A stretch of 64,000 bases of DNA. It comes from an uncultured Eubacteriales bacterium (GTDB lineage Bacteria; Bacillota; Clostridia; Oscillospirales; Oscillospiraceae). The notes under the pieces are model-generated. The model saw only the letters and a list, made by a program, of their open reading frames with translations. It searched no databases and had not been told where the DNA came from. Positions 42,062 through 50,308 of this stretch are shown here, one piece after another. Made by a program: the position numbers and the translations under genes. Every line of letters starts with the position of its first letter. The first letter of the stretch is position 1. The stretch lies in assembly GCA_900545815.1 (NCBI GenBank), contig URAM01000003.1:62001-126000 (forward strand), given 5' to 3'.

Positions 42062-43006
42062 CTAGTTTGGTACCTTTTCCGCCACACGCAGCTTGGCGCT
42101 GCGGGCGCGGGGATTGCGTTCCAGCTCCTCCTGACTGGGCAGGATGGGCTTCCTGGGTTTCAGGATAATCTGCGGCTTCTTGCCGCAGATGCACACGGGG
42201 AACTCCGGCGGGCAGGTGCAGCCCTTGGCCGCCTTGGCCAGCTGCTGCTTAACGATGCGATCCTCCAGGGAGTGGAAGGAGATGACACACAGCCGTCCGC
42301 CCGGCTTGAGCAGGGGGATGGCGCCGGCCACCACATCGGACACGGCGGCAAGCTCGTCATTGACGGCAATGCGGATGCCCTGGAAGGTGCGCTTTGCCGG
42401 ATGCTGCTTTTCCCGCAGGGCAGCGGCCGGCATGGCGCTGCGGATCACGTCCACCAGCTGACCGGTAGTCTCAATGGGCGTCTCCTGGCGTCTGCGGACA
42501 ATTGCGCCGGCGATAGAGCCGGCGTAGCGTTCTTCTCCGTATTTGCGCAGCACGTCTTTGAGCTGACCCTCCGACCATGTATTGACCACCACTGCCGCCG
42601 TCAGCGGCTGGGTCTGATCCATGCGCATATCCAAGGGGGCATCGTGCTGATAGGAAAACCCCCGTTTCGGGTCATCCAGTTGGGGGGAGGACACGCCCAA
42701 GTCCAACAGGATCCCGTCCACCTCAGAGAGATCCAGCCCCTGGAGCAGCTCCGGCATATCCCGAAAGTTGCCATGCACCAGGGTCACCCGTTCCATCCAG
42801 GGCGCCAGCCGCTCTTGGGCGGCGTCCAGCGCCGCCTGATCTCGGTCGATGGCGATGAGCCGTCCGGTGGTCAGGCGTTTAGCGATCGCTCGGCTGTGGC
42901 CGGCGCGGCCTAAGGTGCCGTCTACATAGACGCCATCCGGCCGGATGTGTAAGCCCTGGATACATTCCTCCAACAGGACTGGGCAATGGGTCAATTCACT
43001 CATCAT
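42062..43006 (-). CDS. rsmH: 16S rRNA (cytosine1402-N4)-methyltransferase
   Basis: SAM-dependent methyltransferase of 314 residues that modifies C1402 in the ribosomal P site. The SAM loop is VDGTLGRAGHS, IAIDRDQAAL binds the ribose, and GILLDLGVSSPQLD and FSYQHDAPLDMRMD are family signatures. The start codon at 43006 overlaps the mraZ stop (TGATG), so translation is coupled. The longer frame from 43093 reads within mraZ and is rejected. Confidence 0.95.
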   Translation of the reverse strand: MMSELTHCPVLLEECIQGLHIRPDGVYVDGTLGRAGHSRAIAKRLTTGRLIAIDRDQAALDAAQERLAPWMERVTLVHGNFRDMPELLQGLDLSEVDGILLDLGVSSPQLDDPKRGFSYQHDAPLDMRMDQTQPLTAAVVVNTWSEGQLKDVLRKYGEERYAGSIAGAIVRRRQETPIETTGQLVDVIRSAMPAAALREKQHPAKRTFQGIRIAVNDELAAVSDVVAGAIPLLKPGGRLCVISFHSLEDRIVKQQLAKAAKGCTCPPEFPVCICGKKPQIILKPRKPILPSQEELERNPRARSAKLRVAEKVPN

Positions 43007-43446
43007 CAGAACCCCAACAAATCCATCATATCGGCCACGCGATCGCCGCTGAGGGCGGCTTCGTCCTTGGCCTTCCACACTTCTGCGTTCCAAATCTTCG
43101 CTTTTTTGTTGTTGCCCACAATGGCAACCTCCTTCTCCAAGCCAGCGTAATCCCGGAGCTTCTTGGGGATCATAAAGCGATTCTGGCTGTCCGGCTCACA
43201 CTTGGCCGCATTGGCGAAAAAGGTGTCCGAGATGGCAGCCTTACTGCTGGGCAGAGCGGCCAGCTTCTCACAGAGCCTGTCCCATTCGGGCATGGGATAG
43301 ACGTTGAGGTACTGATACAAGGTTCCATCCGGTTCTCGGTTGGCACCTACGGCCACATAGAAGCAGGTGCCCAATTCCTCCCGAAAGTTGGCGGGGACAA
43401 AGAGACGACCTTTGCCATCCAGATTATGCAGATAGGTACCGGTCAT
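43006..43446 (-). CDS. mraZ: Transcriptional regulator MraZ
   Basis: Protein of 146 residues with two AbrB-like SpoVT-MraZ repeats (N-terminal LDGKGRLFVPANFREELG, C-terminal PDSQNRFMIPKKLRDYAG). MraZ forms a ring and binds tandem GTGG-type boxes upstream of its own operon, controlling the dcw cluster. GGAGGGAG precedes the ATG. Three boxes and a good promoter lie directly upstream. Confidence 0.95.
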   Translation of the reverse strand: MTGTYLHNLDGKGRLFVPANFREELGTCFYVAVGANREPDGTLYQYLNVYPMPEWDRLCEKLAALPSSKAAISDTFFANAAKCEPDSQNRFMIPKKLRDYAGLEKEVAIVGNNKKAKIWNAEVWKAKDEAALSGDRVADMMDLLGF

Positions 43447-43478
43447 CTACTCACTCCCTCCACCAACGAGGCTGTGCG

Positions 43479-43504
43479 CTCCCATTTGCTCCACTTTGCT
43501 CCAC
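43479..43504 (-). promoter_or_regulatory. Three MraZ boxes, 10-base period
   Basis: On the minus strand GTGGAG (43504-43499), GTGGAG (43494-43489) and TGGGAG (43484-43479), each followed by four bases. Period and sequence match known MraZ operators. They begin only a few bases downstream of the predicted transcription start, which suits repression. Confidence 0.8.
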
Positions 43505-43515
43505 AGTATAGGTCT

Positions 43516-43544
43516 AGTATACGTCTTTTCCTGGAAAAAGGCAA
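43516..43544 (-). promoter_or_regulatory. Promoter of the dcw cluster
   Basis: On the minus strand TTGCCT (43544-43539), 17 bases, TATACT (43521-43516). A second TATACT at 43510-43505 lacks a matching -35 box. The leader to mraZ is about 65 bases. Confidence 0.75.
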
Positions 43545-43719
43545 GTAGTATTCCACCGCTTTTTGCTCTTTTTATCTCGGTTTTTCCTGAGAATTTAGGG
43601 CGCTTTCGTAACAAAACATTTGTTCCATCCTTTCCAGCGCTTCCAGTCCCGCCCCATCCCTTCTACCCTTTCCCAGCCCCACAAGAATCCGCCTTTTCGT
43701 TCCAAAATCCCCCTTTCCC

Positions 43720-43748
43720 TTGCACTTTGTGAAAATTTATGCTAGGAT
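43720..43748 (+). promoter_or_regulatory. Promoter of the DUF4190/Lgt-like pair
   Basis: TTGCAC, 17 bases, TAGGAT. Together with the divergent mraZ promoter it accounts for the 349-base gap 43447-43795, whose centre is pyrimidine-rich and otherwise featureless. Confidence 0.55.
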
Positions 43749-43795
43749 ACGGGTGCAATCTTACTACTTCGAATCCAATCGAGGCGATCTACAAT

Positions 43796-44074
43796 ATGAA
43801 CCCAAAGGGGAAAAACTGTTCCATTGCCGCCCTCATCCTAGGCATTGTATCCATCGTCCTATGCTTTCCATATGTCCTCAGCGCTCTGGCCATGGCCTGC
43901 GGCATCGTGGGGATCATCTGCGCCACCAACGGCCAGAAATACTGCCTGGAAGCAGGCCAGCCCACCGGCCTGGCCACTGCCGGTCTGGTGCTGTCCATCA
44001 TTGGCCTGACCCTCTCTGCCATCTCCTTCTTCACCTGTACCCTCTGCGTCACCTGCGTGGGGTTCGTGCTGTGA
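43796..44074 (+). CDS. DUF4190-like small membrane protein
   Basis: Protein of 92 residues with two hydrophobic hairpins (SIAALILGIVSIVLCFPYVL and LATAGLVLSIIGLTLSAISF) and a conserved G-I-V/G-L-x-L-S-I-I-G pattern seen in DUF4190 proteins. It is Cys-rich in the last segment (TCTLCVTC). I chose the ATG at 43796 (GAGG 11 bases upstream) over that at 43739, which overlaps the -35/-10 spacer. One base separates its stop from the Lgt-like gene, so the two are coupled. Function unknown. Confidence 0.7.
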   Translation: MNPKGKNCSIAALILGIVSIVLCFPYVLSALAMACGIVGIICATNGQKYCLEAGQPTGLATAGLVLSIIGLTLSAISFFTCTLCVTCVGFVL

Positions 44075-44075
44075 T

Positions 44076-44831
44076 ATGGCACCGTTTTTCACCCTCTTTG
44101 GACGCACCGTCGGCAGTTACGGCCTCTGCTCCGTTTTCGGACTGCTGGTCAGCAGCTTTGTCGCCATCCGGCTGGGACGGCGGCAGGGCTTTCCCATCTA
44201 CCCCGTCATCCAGGCGGCTGTCGCCGCCCTAGTGGGGCTGTTGGCAGGCGGACATTTGCTCTACGGCCTGCTCCACCTGCCAAGGCTGCTGGCACAGCCT
44301 GCCCCGATCATGTTTCTGCGTTGTTTCAGCGGCTCTGTCTACTACGGCGGCTTTTTGGGCGCCTGGTTCTGTGTCCACTGGTACGCCCATCGCTTTGCGC
44401 CCAACCAATGCGAACCGCTCACCGATCTATTTGCCTGCTCTGTCCCCCTATTCCACGCCTTTGGCCGGATCGGATGTTTTCTGGGTGGCTGCTGCTATGG
44501 CATCCCCTGCCGATGGGGCTTTACCGCTGAGGGAAATCCGCTGGTGCCGGAGGTGAACGGCGTCTGTCGGTTCCCAGTGCAGCTGTTGGAGGCTGGGTGC
44601 GAGCTAGGGCTGCTTCTTCTGCTGCTGCGGCTCTTTCGCAAGGGGAAGTACTCCGGACGGCTGGTGGCCTGCTACCTGCTGGGCTATGCGCCTCTGCGGT
44701 TTGGGCTGGAGTTTTTGCGCGGGGACGCCGCGCGTGGGGTGGTTTTCCGCCTGTCCGCCAGTCAATGGCTCAGTGTCCTGTTGTTTTGCACAGCCCTGTG
44801 GATATTTCGCCGCGCTCCACAAAACGAATAA
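44076..44831 (+). CDS. Atypical prolipoprotein diacylglyceryl transferase-family protein
   Basis: Seven-segment membrane protein of 251 residues of the Lgt family. The signature G-R-I-G-N-F is changed to FGRIGCFLGGCCYG, keeping the Arg but replacing Asn with Cys. The C-terminal Arg motif is present (LEFLRGD), but the segment equal to the histidine-containing S-F-H-G-G of E. coli Lgt reads VYYGGFLGA without His. This suggests a paralogue acting on a different acceptor or lipid rather than the housekeeping Lgt. It is coupled to the DUF4190-like gene. Confidence 0.75.
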   Translation: MAPFFTLFGRTVGSYGLCSVFGLLVSSFVAIRLGRRQGFPIYPVIQAAVAALVGLLAGGHLLYGLLHLPRLLAQPAPIMFLRCFSGSVYYGGFLGAWFCVHWYAHRFAPNQCEPLTDLFACSVPLFHAFGRIGCFLGGCCYGIPCRWGFTAEGNPLVPEVNGVCRFPVQLLEAGCELGLLLLLLRLFRKGKYSGRLVACYLLGYAPLRFGLEFLRGDAARGVVFRLSASQWLSVLLFCTALWIFRRAPQNE

Positions 44832-44876
44832 AAAAACTGTCTCGGTGGGGATGTGACCCCACCGAGGCAGTTTTTT
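44831..44876. terminator. Bidirectional intrinsic terminator
   Basis: AAAAAACTGTCTCGGTGGGG / CCCCACCGAGGCAGTTTTTT (one G-T mismatch) with a six-base loop, between the convergent Lgt-like and tautomerase genes. Confidence 0.92.
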
Positions 44877-44878
44877 CG

Positions 44879-45109
44879 TTATTCGACCGCCGGTTCCCCC
44901 GGCTTTTTGTAGATCTTGTCCAGCTTCTCGTCGATCTCCCGCTGGCAGAAGGCATCCCATTCCGCCTCCGGCACCTCTTCATAGGCTACCGAGACATATT
45001 CCGTGTCCATTTTGAACAGGTCGGCCACGTCCAAGGCGATGCGGTTGGCCAAGGCGCGTTTTTCCTCGTCGCTCCGTCCCGGCCACACGTTGACTACGAT
45101 ATGGGGCAT
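44879..45109 (-). CDS. 4-oxalocrotonate tautomerase-family protein
   Basis: Small enzyme of 76 residues. The ATG at 45109 is followed directly by Pro, giving the catalytic Pro1 (PHIVVNVWPGRSDEEKRAL) after Met removal. AAGGAGG lies 7 bases before this ATG but touches the upstream ATG at 45115, which settles the start. The G-R-S-x-E-x-K segment is a family hallmark. It is longer than the ~62 residues of classical 4-OT. The substrate is unknown. It follows rarD by 44 bases. Confidence 0.85.
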   Translation of the reverse strand: MPHIVVNVWPGRSDEEKRALANRIALDVADLFKMDTEYVSVAYEEVPEAEWDAFCQREIDEKLDKIYKKPGEPAVE

Positions 45110-45153
45110 CTCCATCCCTCCTTCTGGTTTTTCTCATTATACCATGCCGAAGG

Positions 45154-46053
45154 TCAGGGTTCCACCGTTTCCTCCAACTTCTTTGCCATCCGGTGATGCT
45201 GTACCAGGTTGTCCCCCACAAAGAGGAGCACTGCCACCCAGACAAATGCGAAAACGATCTGATTGGTGCGGGTAAATTCCTCGCCGTACAGGAAAACCCC
45301 CAGCAAGAGCACCATGGTGGGGTTGATATACATTAAAATGCCGGAGAGGGTGATGGAAGTCCCTTTGATGCCCTGGGCAAAGAGCATCAGGGGCACCGAT
45401 GTGACCACACCGGTCAGGGGCAGCAGGACAAACTGCCAGCCGTGCAAAAGACCCATGGCGCCGCTGCCATGCAGCTCTGCAAAGATCAGAAAAGCCAAGG
45501 CAAAGGGCGCCATAAAGAGCGTTTCCAGAAAGATCGAAGTCTCTCCATCTGCGTTCACCTTCTTTTTCAGCGCTCCATAAACGGCAAAGGAACCGCCAAT
45601 GGTCAGCGCCAGCCAGGGCACACTGCCGTACATGACCACGGCAATGAGCACTCCCACAGCGGCGATGGTGATGGCCAGCCACTGGACAAGCCCGTGCTTT
45701 TCCCGAAAAAAGAGTGCGCCAATGAGCACGGAGATGATGGGACTCATGTAGTAGGCCAAACTGCTCTCCAGCACCTTGCCGATAGCGATGGAGAAGATGT
45801 ACAGCCCCCAGTTGATGCTGATGAGGATAGCACAGAGGAAGATGAGCCCTACCTCCCCCTTGTCCGCCAGGGCAATTTTCACTCTGTTCCACCGCCGGCG
45901 GAGCAGGAGCAGCGAGCCGCAGAAGATGGCCGACCAGATGATACGGGAGGCCAGGACATAGGCGGAATTGACCATGCTCAGTTGCTTCCAAAAAAGGGGC
46001 AGCAAACCCCAGATAAGGTAGCTTGCAAACACCAGACCGTTCTCTCGTTTCAT
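45154..46053 (-). CDS. rarD: RarD-type EamA/DMT transporter
   Basis: Ten-segment membrane protein of 299 residues with two EamA halves. The entry GLVFASYLIWGLLPLFWKQL and LISINWGLYIFSI are typical of RarD (chloramphenicol-sensitive protein). AGGAGAAAGAG precedes the ATG at 46053; the longer frame from 46464 runs into sigE and is rejected. Confidence 0.88.
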   Translation of the reverse strand: MKRENGLVFASYLIWGLLPLFWKQLSMVNSAYVLASRIIWSAIFCGSLLLLRRRWNRVKIALADKGEVGLIFLCAILISINWGLYIFSIAIGKVLESSLAYYMSPIISVLIGALFFREKHGLVQWLAITIAAVGVLIAVVMYGSVPWLALTIGGSFAVYGALKKKVNADGETSIFLETLFMAPFALAFLIFAELHGSGAMGLLHGWQFVLLPLTGVVTSVPLMLFAQGIKGTSITLSGILMYINPTMVLLLGVFLYGEEFTRTNQIVFAFVWVAVLLFVGDNLVQHHRMAKKLEETVEP

Positions 46054-46126
46054 TCTCTTTCTCCTTTTTTCGTGATGGTCTTTAGGATAGCACCCTTCTC
46101 CACCAGCGTCAACCGTAGAGGAGCCG

Positions 46127-46162
46127 AAAAGCAGCAGCCCCGCACACAGGACTGCTGCTTTT
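46127..46162 (-). terminator. Intrinsic terminator after sigE
   Basis: AAAAGCAGCAG / CTGCTGCTTTT with a 14-base loop; the minus strand continues with TTTTC. Confidence 0.7.
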
Positions 46163-46178
46163 ATGCATTTGACCGATT

Positions 46179-46901
46179 TTATCCCATTTTCAGCATTTCC
46201 CTGCGCAGACGGGAGACGATGCGCTTCTCCAAGCGGGAGATGTAGGACTGGGAGATGCCCATGCAGTCGGCCACCTCCTTCTGGGTGGCGGTCTTGCGTC
46301 CCTCCAGTCCGAAGCGCATGGAGATGATGAGGTGTTCCCGCTCGTTCAAGTGGCTCATGGCTTCCCGAAGCATCTGCCGGTCCACGTCCGCCTCGATGGG
46401 CTTCACCACCAAGTCGCTGTCCGTGCCCAGCACATCGGACAGGAGCAGCTCGTTGCCGTCCCAATCCGTGTTCAACGGCTCGTCCAAAGAGATCTCCCCC
46501 TTCTGGTTGGCGGTCTTTCGCAGGTGCATCAAAATTTCATTCTCGATACATCGGGAAGCATAGGTGGCCAGCTTGATGTTTTTGTCCACCTTAAACGTAT
46601 TCACCGCCTTGATCAGCCCGATGGTACCGATGGAGATCAAGTCCTCGATGTTGATGCCCGTGTTCTCAAAGCGGCGGGCAATGTAGACCACCAGGCGAAG
46701 GTTGTGCTCGATGAGGGTGCTTTTGGCCCCCAAGTCCCCGTTCTTCATGGCCTCCAGCACCTCCCGTTCCTTGGCACGGGGCAGGGGCTGGGGCAGGACA
46801 TCGCTGCCGCCGATGTACCAGATGGGGTCTGGCTCCCGCAGACCCAGCCGGATGAGCAGTTGGTTCACTTTCATCTTCCAAAGCAGTTTATTGTACTTCA
46901 T
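46179..46901 (-). CDS. sigE: Sporulation sigma factor SigE
   Basis: Mother-cell sigma factor of 240 residues. Region 2 (HNLRLVVYIARRFENTGINI, then DLISIGTIGLIKAV) and region 4 (ATQKEVADCMGISQSYISRL) are complete. The first ~27 residues before the conserved part form the pro-sequence removed by SpoIIGA. It follows spoIIGA by 15 bases, the classic spoIIG order. This gene is strong evidence that the organism belongs to an endospore-forming lineage. Confidence 0.96.
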   Translation of the reverse strand: MKYNKLLWKMKVNQLLIRLGLREPDPIWYIGGSDVLPQPLPRAKEREVLEAMKNGDLGAKSTLIEHNLRLVVYIARRFENTGINIEDLISIGTIGLIKAVNTFKVDKNIKLATYASRCIENEILMHLRKTANQKGEISLDEPLNTDWDGNELLLSDVLGTDSDLVVKPIEADVDRQMLREAMSHLNEREHLIISMRFGLEGRKTATQKEVADCMGISQSYISRLEKRIVSRLRREMLKMG

Positions 46902-46916
46902 CTTCCTCTTTCCTCC

Positions 46917-47777
46917 CTATCCATCTGCCCCGACCAGGGCAGTATAGTTGCCATTGACGCTCAATTTTCCCGGGCACAACGCCACCAGCAGGCGGTTTTC
47001 CACCCGACTGCCGATGACCGCTCCATCCACCCGCACTGCCAGCAGCATCCCGCTGGACACCCCCACGGAACGGTATGGGATCATCCGCACCCGCTGTGCT
47101 CCCAGCACCGCAGCCAGCTTTGCCGCTCCCCCCACTGGATCACAAAGCGCCTGTTCTGTCAACAGATCAGCGGCAAACAGTCCCCGCACCGCCTCCCACT
47201 CCGCCACCAGTACCTTGGCATCACTGAGGGGGTCAGCCAGGGTGTTGCCCGTGTCCACCAGGGCATCCAGACGGACGGTACGACCCTCCATGGTCAATGT
47301 CACTGGCAAGATCTCCTTGGACACCTTGGAGTACCGCCCCAGACAGCGCATTCCCACCGACAGCACCAGGTAACTCCCTGCCGCTGACAGGCACAGGATC
47401 TTGAAATCCAGCCCCGTGGCTGGGATACCGTTGGCGTAGGTCAGGCCACCGCTGCCCAGCAGGGACAGCATCAGCACCCCGCCCCCCAAGGCACAGGCAC
47501 AGGCGAAGAACACCAGCGTCAGCCGCAGCAGCCGCTGCCGTCCGCCGAAGGCGGTCAGCGCCAGGGCGACCCCCACTGCCACCTTCACCGGCGGGTAGGT
47601 CAAAAAGTGCCCCTGGGGCAGGAAGGCGCACAGGGCGTACACCGCCCCCATCAGCGCCCCCAGCGCCAGACGCAGGGTGGGCACATACTGCCCGCAGATG
47701 CGGGCGGAGAGACGGAGCAATAAGTAGTCGATGGTCAGGTTGAGCAGAAACAAGGTGTCCACGTACACCACCGTCAT
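46917..47777 (-). CDS. spoIIGA: Sigma-E processing peptidase SpoIIGA
   Basis: Membrane aspartic protease of 286 residues. The N-terminal half has about five membrane segments (VYVDTLFLLNLTIDYLLL onward); the cytoplasmic half carries the catalytic motif LDALVDTGNTLADP. It dimerises at the septum, is triggered by SpoIIR, and cleaves pro-SigE. The start at 47777 has AAGGGAGG before it; an in-frame ATG at 47846 lies upstream of the promoter elements and is rejected. Confidence 0.93.
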   Translation of the reverse strand: MTVVYVDTLFLLNLTIDYLLLRLSARICGQYVPTLRLALGALMGAVYALCAFLPQGHFLTYPPVKVAVGVALALTAFGGRQRLLRLTLVFFACACALGGGVLMLSLLGSGGLTYANGIPATGLDFKILCLSAAGSYLVLSVGMRCLGRYSKVSKEILPVTLTMEGRTVRLDALVDTGNTLADPLSDAKVLVAEWEAVRGLFAADLLTEQALCDPVGGAAKLAAVLGAQRVRMIPYRSVGVSSGMLLAVRVDGAVIGSRVENRLLVALCPGKLSVNGNYTALVGADG

Positions 47778-47802
47778 AGGCGTCCTCCCTTCTGTGGGTT
47801 CC

Positions 47803-47834
47803 AGTATAGCCCACTGGGATGGAAAATTTCGTCT
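47803..47834 (-). promoter_or_regulatory. Candidate Spo0A-controlled promoter of the spoIIG operon
   Basis: On the minus strand TATACT (47808-47803) forms a -10 box, and AGACGAA (47834-47828), one base from the 0A-box TGNCGAA, lies 19 bases upstream at the place of the -35 region, as in B. subtilis spoIIG. The -35 sequence itself is poor. Confidence 0.45.
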
Positions 47835-47851
47835 AAGTGGGGACAAGGCGC

Positions 47852-47884
47852 AAAAAATCCCTCCTGCCGAAGCAGGAGGGATTT
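47852..47884 (-). terminator. Intrinsic terminator after the second MATE gene
   Basis: AAATCCCTCCTGC / GCAGGAGGGATTT with a four-base loop, followed on the minus strand by TTTTTT. Confidence 0.88.
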
Positions 47885-47888
47885 GGGA

Positions 47889-49205
47889 TCATAGCGGCGA
47901 CCGGAGGAAGTTCCGCAAACACTTCTGGGACAGCGCCAGACAGAGCAGCTCCGAGATGAGCGGTGCAAACCAGATGCTGCTGTCGCCCACCGTATAGGCC
48001 AAGACCATCAGTGCCCCCGCCTGGAGCACTAGGCCACGGCCGACGGAGATGCAGATGGCAGGACGCGGCCGTTCCACCGCAGTGAGGAACCCGCCGATGA
48101 GGATGTTGACCCCTAGGATGAGGTAGCACAGACTGTACCGCCGGAGGGCGTGGACGGAGGTCAGGTTCAGCTCCGGGTTAGTGTTGGACAGGAACGCCTG
48201 CACCAGCTGGGGGGCAAGCAGGAAGATGCCCAAAAAGACCACGGCGGTGACGATAGCCACGGCGGTGAACCCGTACCGCAACAGCTTCCGGCAGCCGGCG
48301 GCGTCCTCCTTGCCGTAGTGGAAGCTGACCAGGGGCTGACTGCCCTGAGAGATGCCCATCATCATGTTGATGACCAGGGTGTTGGTGTAGGCGATGATGG
48401 TGTAGCTGACCAAGCCCTCCTGGCCGATGCACCGGAGGATCATGTGGTTGAAGAGCAGGATCATGAGCCCGTTGCACAGCTCATTGACCCCATCGGAGAT
48501 GCCAATAGGGATGAGACGGCGGTAGATGCGCCAATCCATCCGGAAGCGGACAAAGTGGAAGGTGGTCTTGCCCCGAATAAAGTGGCGCAGATAGATCACA
48601 CAGGTGAGCATCTGAGACAGGCCGGTAGCCACAGCGGCACCCCAAACCCCCAAATCCAGGTGGAAGATGGCCATATAGTCCAGGACACAGTTGGTCAGGC
48701 AGCCGATGATCACCGTCCGAATGGCCAGCTGGGGATACCCATCGGTCTTGATCAAAATTTCCATATTGTAGGAAATGATAAAGCAAACAGCAAAGGGGGC
48801 AAGGCCGGCCAAGTAGTCCTTGGTATAGGGCAGCGTGACCCCTTCCGCCCCCAGCAGCTTGGCCACTGGCTCCAGGAACAGAAAGACCAAGACGGTGATG
48901 ACAACACCGGCCACGGTGAGGAGGGTGACATTTTGGCTGAACAGACTGTTGGCCCGCTCCCGTTTGCCCTGTCCCAGGAAGATGGAGAGGATGGTACTGG
49001 TACCCACGGCGAAGATGACTGCGATGGAAAAGAGCAGGTTCAGGAAGGGCGCGGACAGGTTGACCGCGCTCATGGCGTACTCGCCTACTCCACGAGCCAC
49101 GAACAATCCATCCACGATGGAGTACAAGGAAAAGACCATCAAGGAGGCTACTGTAGCGGTGGAGAAGCGGACGAACTGAGAGAGTAAGCTGCGCTCATCG
49201 AGCAT
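47889..49205 (-). CDS. MATE-family efflux transporter
   Basis: Twelve-segment protein of 438 residues with the duplicated MATE fold: the entry SQFVRFSTATVASLMVFSLY and the second half RLIPIGISDGVNELCNGLMI. I chose the ATG at 49205; the 29 codons upstream in the same frame contain the leader. It differs from the MATE at 21.4 kb and is nearer to the MepA-like group by the VDGLFVARGVGEYAMSAVNL stretch. Single-gene unit; substrate unknown. Confidence 0.85.
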   Translation of the reverse strand: MLDERSLLSQFVRFSTATVASLMVFSLYSIVDGLFVARGVGEYAMSAVNLSAPFLNLLFSIAVIFAVGTSTILSIFLGQGKRERANSLFSQNVTLLTVAGVVITVLVFLFLEPVAKLLGAEGVTLPYTKDYLAGLAPFAVCFIISYNMEILIKTDGYPQLAIRTVIIGCLTNCVLDYMAIFHLDLGVWGAAVATGLSQMLTCVIYLRHFIRGKTTFHFVRFRMDWRIYRRLIPIGISDGVNELCNGLMILLFNHMILRCIGQEGLVSYTIIAYTNTLVINMMMGISQGSQPLVSFHYGKEDAAGCRKLLRYGFTAVAIVTAVVFLGIFLLAPQLVQAFLSNTNPELNLTSVHALRRYSLCYLILGVNILIGGFLTAVERPRPAICISVGRGLVLQAGALMVLAYTVGDSSIWFAPLISELLCLALSQKCLRNFLRSPL

Positions 49206-49302
49206 TTTGGATTGAAATTCCTTTCTGTTTTGAATTTTCCGCTGGGGAATCTTACCGGATATTATACCGGAACCCTGACAAACTGTCAACACACCTCCCG
49301 AT

Positions 49303-50172
49303 TCAGGGCAGCTGGTCGATGTGCTGGAACAAAAACTCGATGAAATATTTGCTGGCGATGGGCATGGTGTTCTTGTCCTTCATGACCAGGCCGATCTTGC
49401 GCATGACCACCGGTCTTGTGGGCAAAATAGCCACCTGATAATTGGTCTTGCGTAGCACCAGCTCTGGCAGGATACTGATGCCCAGCCCCGCCTCGATCAT
49501 GGACAAAATGGAGTAGTCATCGTGGACACGGAGCCGGACGGAAGGCTCCAGCCCCTGCTGATGGAAGGCCTCCAACGGCTCGCTGAGCAGTCCTTCCTCC
49601 AACAACAAAAAGGGTTCGTTTACCAAATCCTCCAAGGTCACATAAGGCGCTTGCGCCAAGGGATGGTTTAACGGCAGCACCGCACGGTGCTCACCGGCCT
49701 TGACGAAGCGGGTCTTGATATTGGGGATGGCGTCCGGATTCACAAACCCGAAATCCGCCTCCCCAGTGCGCACCCGTTCTGGAATACTGGTGTAATCCCC
49801 CTGGTGCAGGACGAACTCCACATTGGGGTAGCGCTCCTGGAACTGCTTGATGAGGGTGGGCAGCCAGTGGCAGGAGACGCTGGAGATGGTGCCGATGCGG
49901 ATGGTTCCGGTGTCCAGGCCGCGAATTTCTTTGGCGATCTCCTGCATGGCCTGATACTGGGCGACGGTCTTTTGGATGGAGGGGAAAAGGCGTTCCCCCT
50001 CGATGGTCAGTCGGCTGCCGTAGCGGGAGCGGTAGAGGAGCTTGATGGACAGTTCTCGTTCCAGGGAGGTGATCATCTGGCTCATGGCAGGCTGGGTATA
50101 CCCCAACACCTCCGCCGCTTTGGTCAAACTACCCAGTTCGACCGCCTTTTGCAGGGCAATATATCGGTTCAT
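49303..50172 (-). CDS. LysR-family regulator
   Basis: Protein of 289 residues. Helix-turn-helix: ALQKAVELGSLTKAAEVLGY with TQPAMSQMITSLE. The effector domain shows GEADFGFVNPD and GLGISILPELVL. ATG at 50172 with AAAGG 10 bases upstream; the in-frame ATG at 50193 overlaps that site. It is divergent from an EamA transporter gene across 136 bases and probably controls it. Confidence 0.88.
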   Translation of the reverse strand: MNRYIALQKAVELGSLTKAAEVLGYTQPAMSQMITSLERELSIKLLYRSRYGSRLTIEGERLFPSIQKTVAQYQAMQEIAKEIRGLDTGTIRIGTISSVSCHWLPTLIKQFQERYPNVEFVLHQGDYTSIPERVRTGEADFGFVNPDAIPNIKTRFVKAGEHRAVLPLNHPLAQAPYVTLEDLVNEPFLLLEEGLLSEPLEAFHQQGLEPSVRLRVHDDYSILSMIEAGLGISILPELVLRKTNYQVAILPTRPVVMRKIGLVMKDKNTMPIASKYFIEFLFQHIDQLP

Positions 50173-50214
50173 TTCCACATAACCTTTCTGCATATTTACA
50201 TTCCAAACATTTAT

Positions 50215-50243
50215 TTTACTTATGCTAAATTTCAGTATATACT
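50215..50243 (+). promoter_or_regulatory. Promoter of the EamA transporter gene
   Basis: TTTACT, 17 bases, TATACT, in the LysR/EamA divergent gap. It predicts a leader of about 60 bases. Confidence 0.6.
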
Positions 50244-50308
50244 AGAGCCACGGAAAACGCAAGGAGCGAACCGCTCTACGCAATCAAATCTCAAAGGAGG
50301 TTCTTTTC

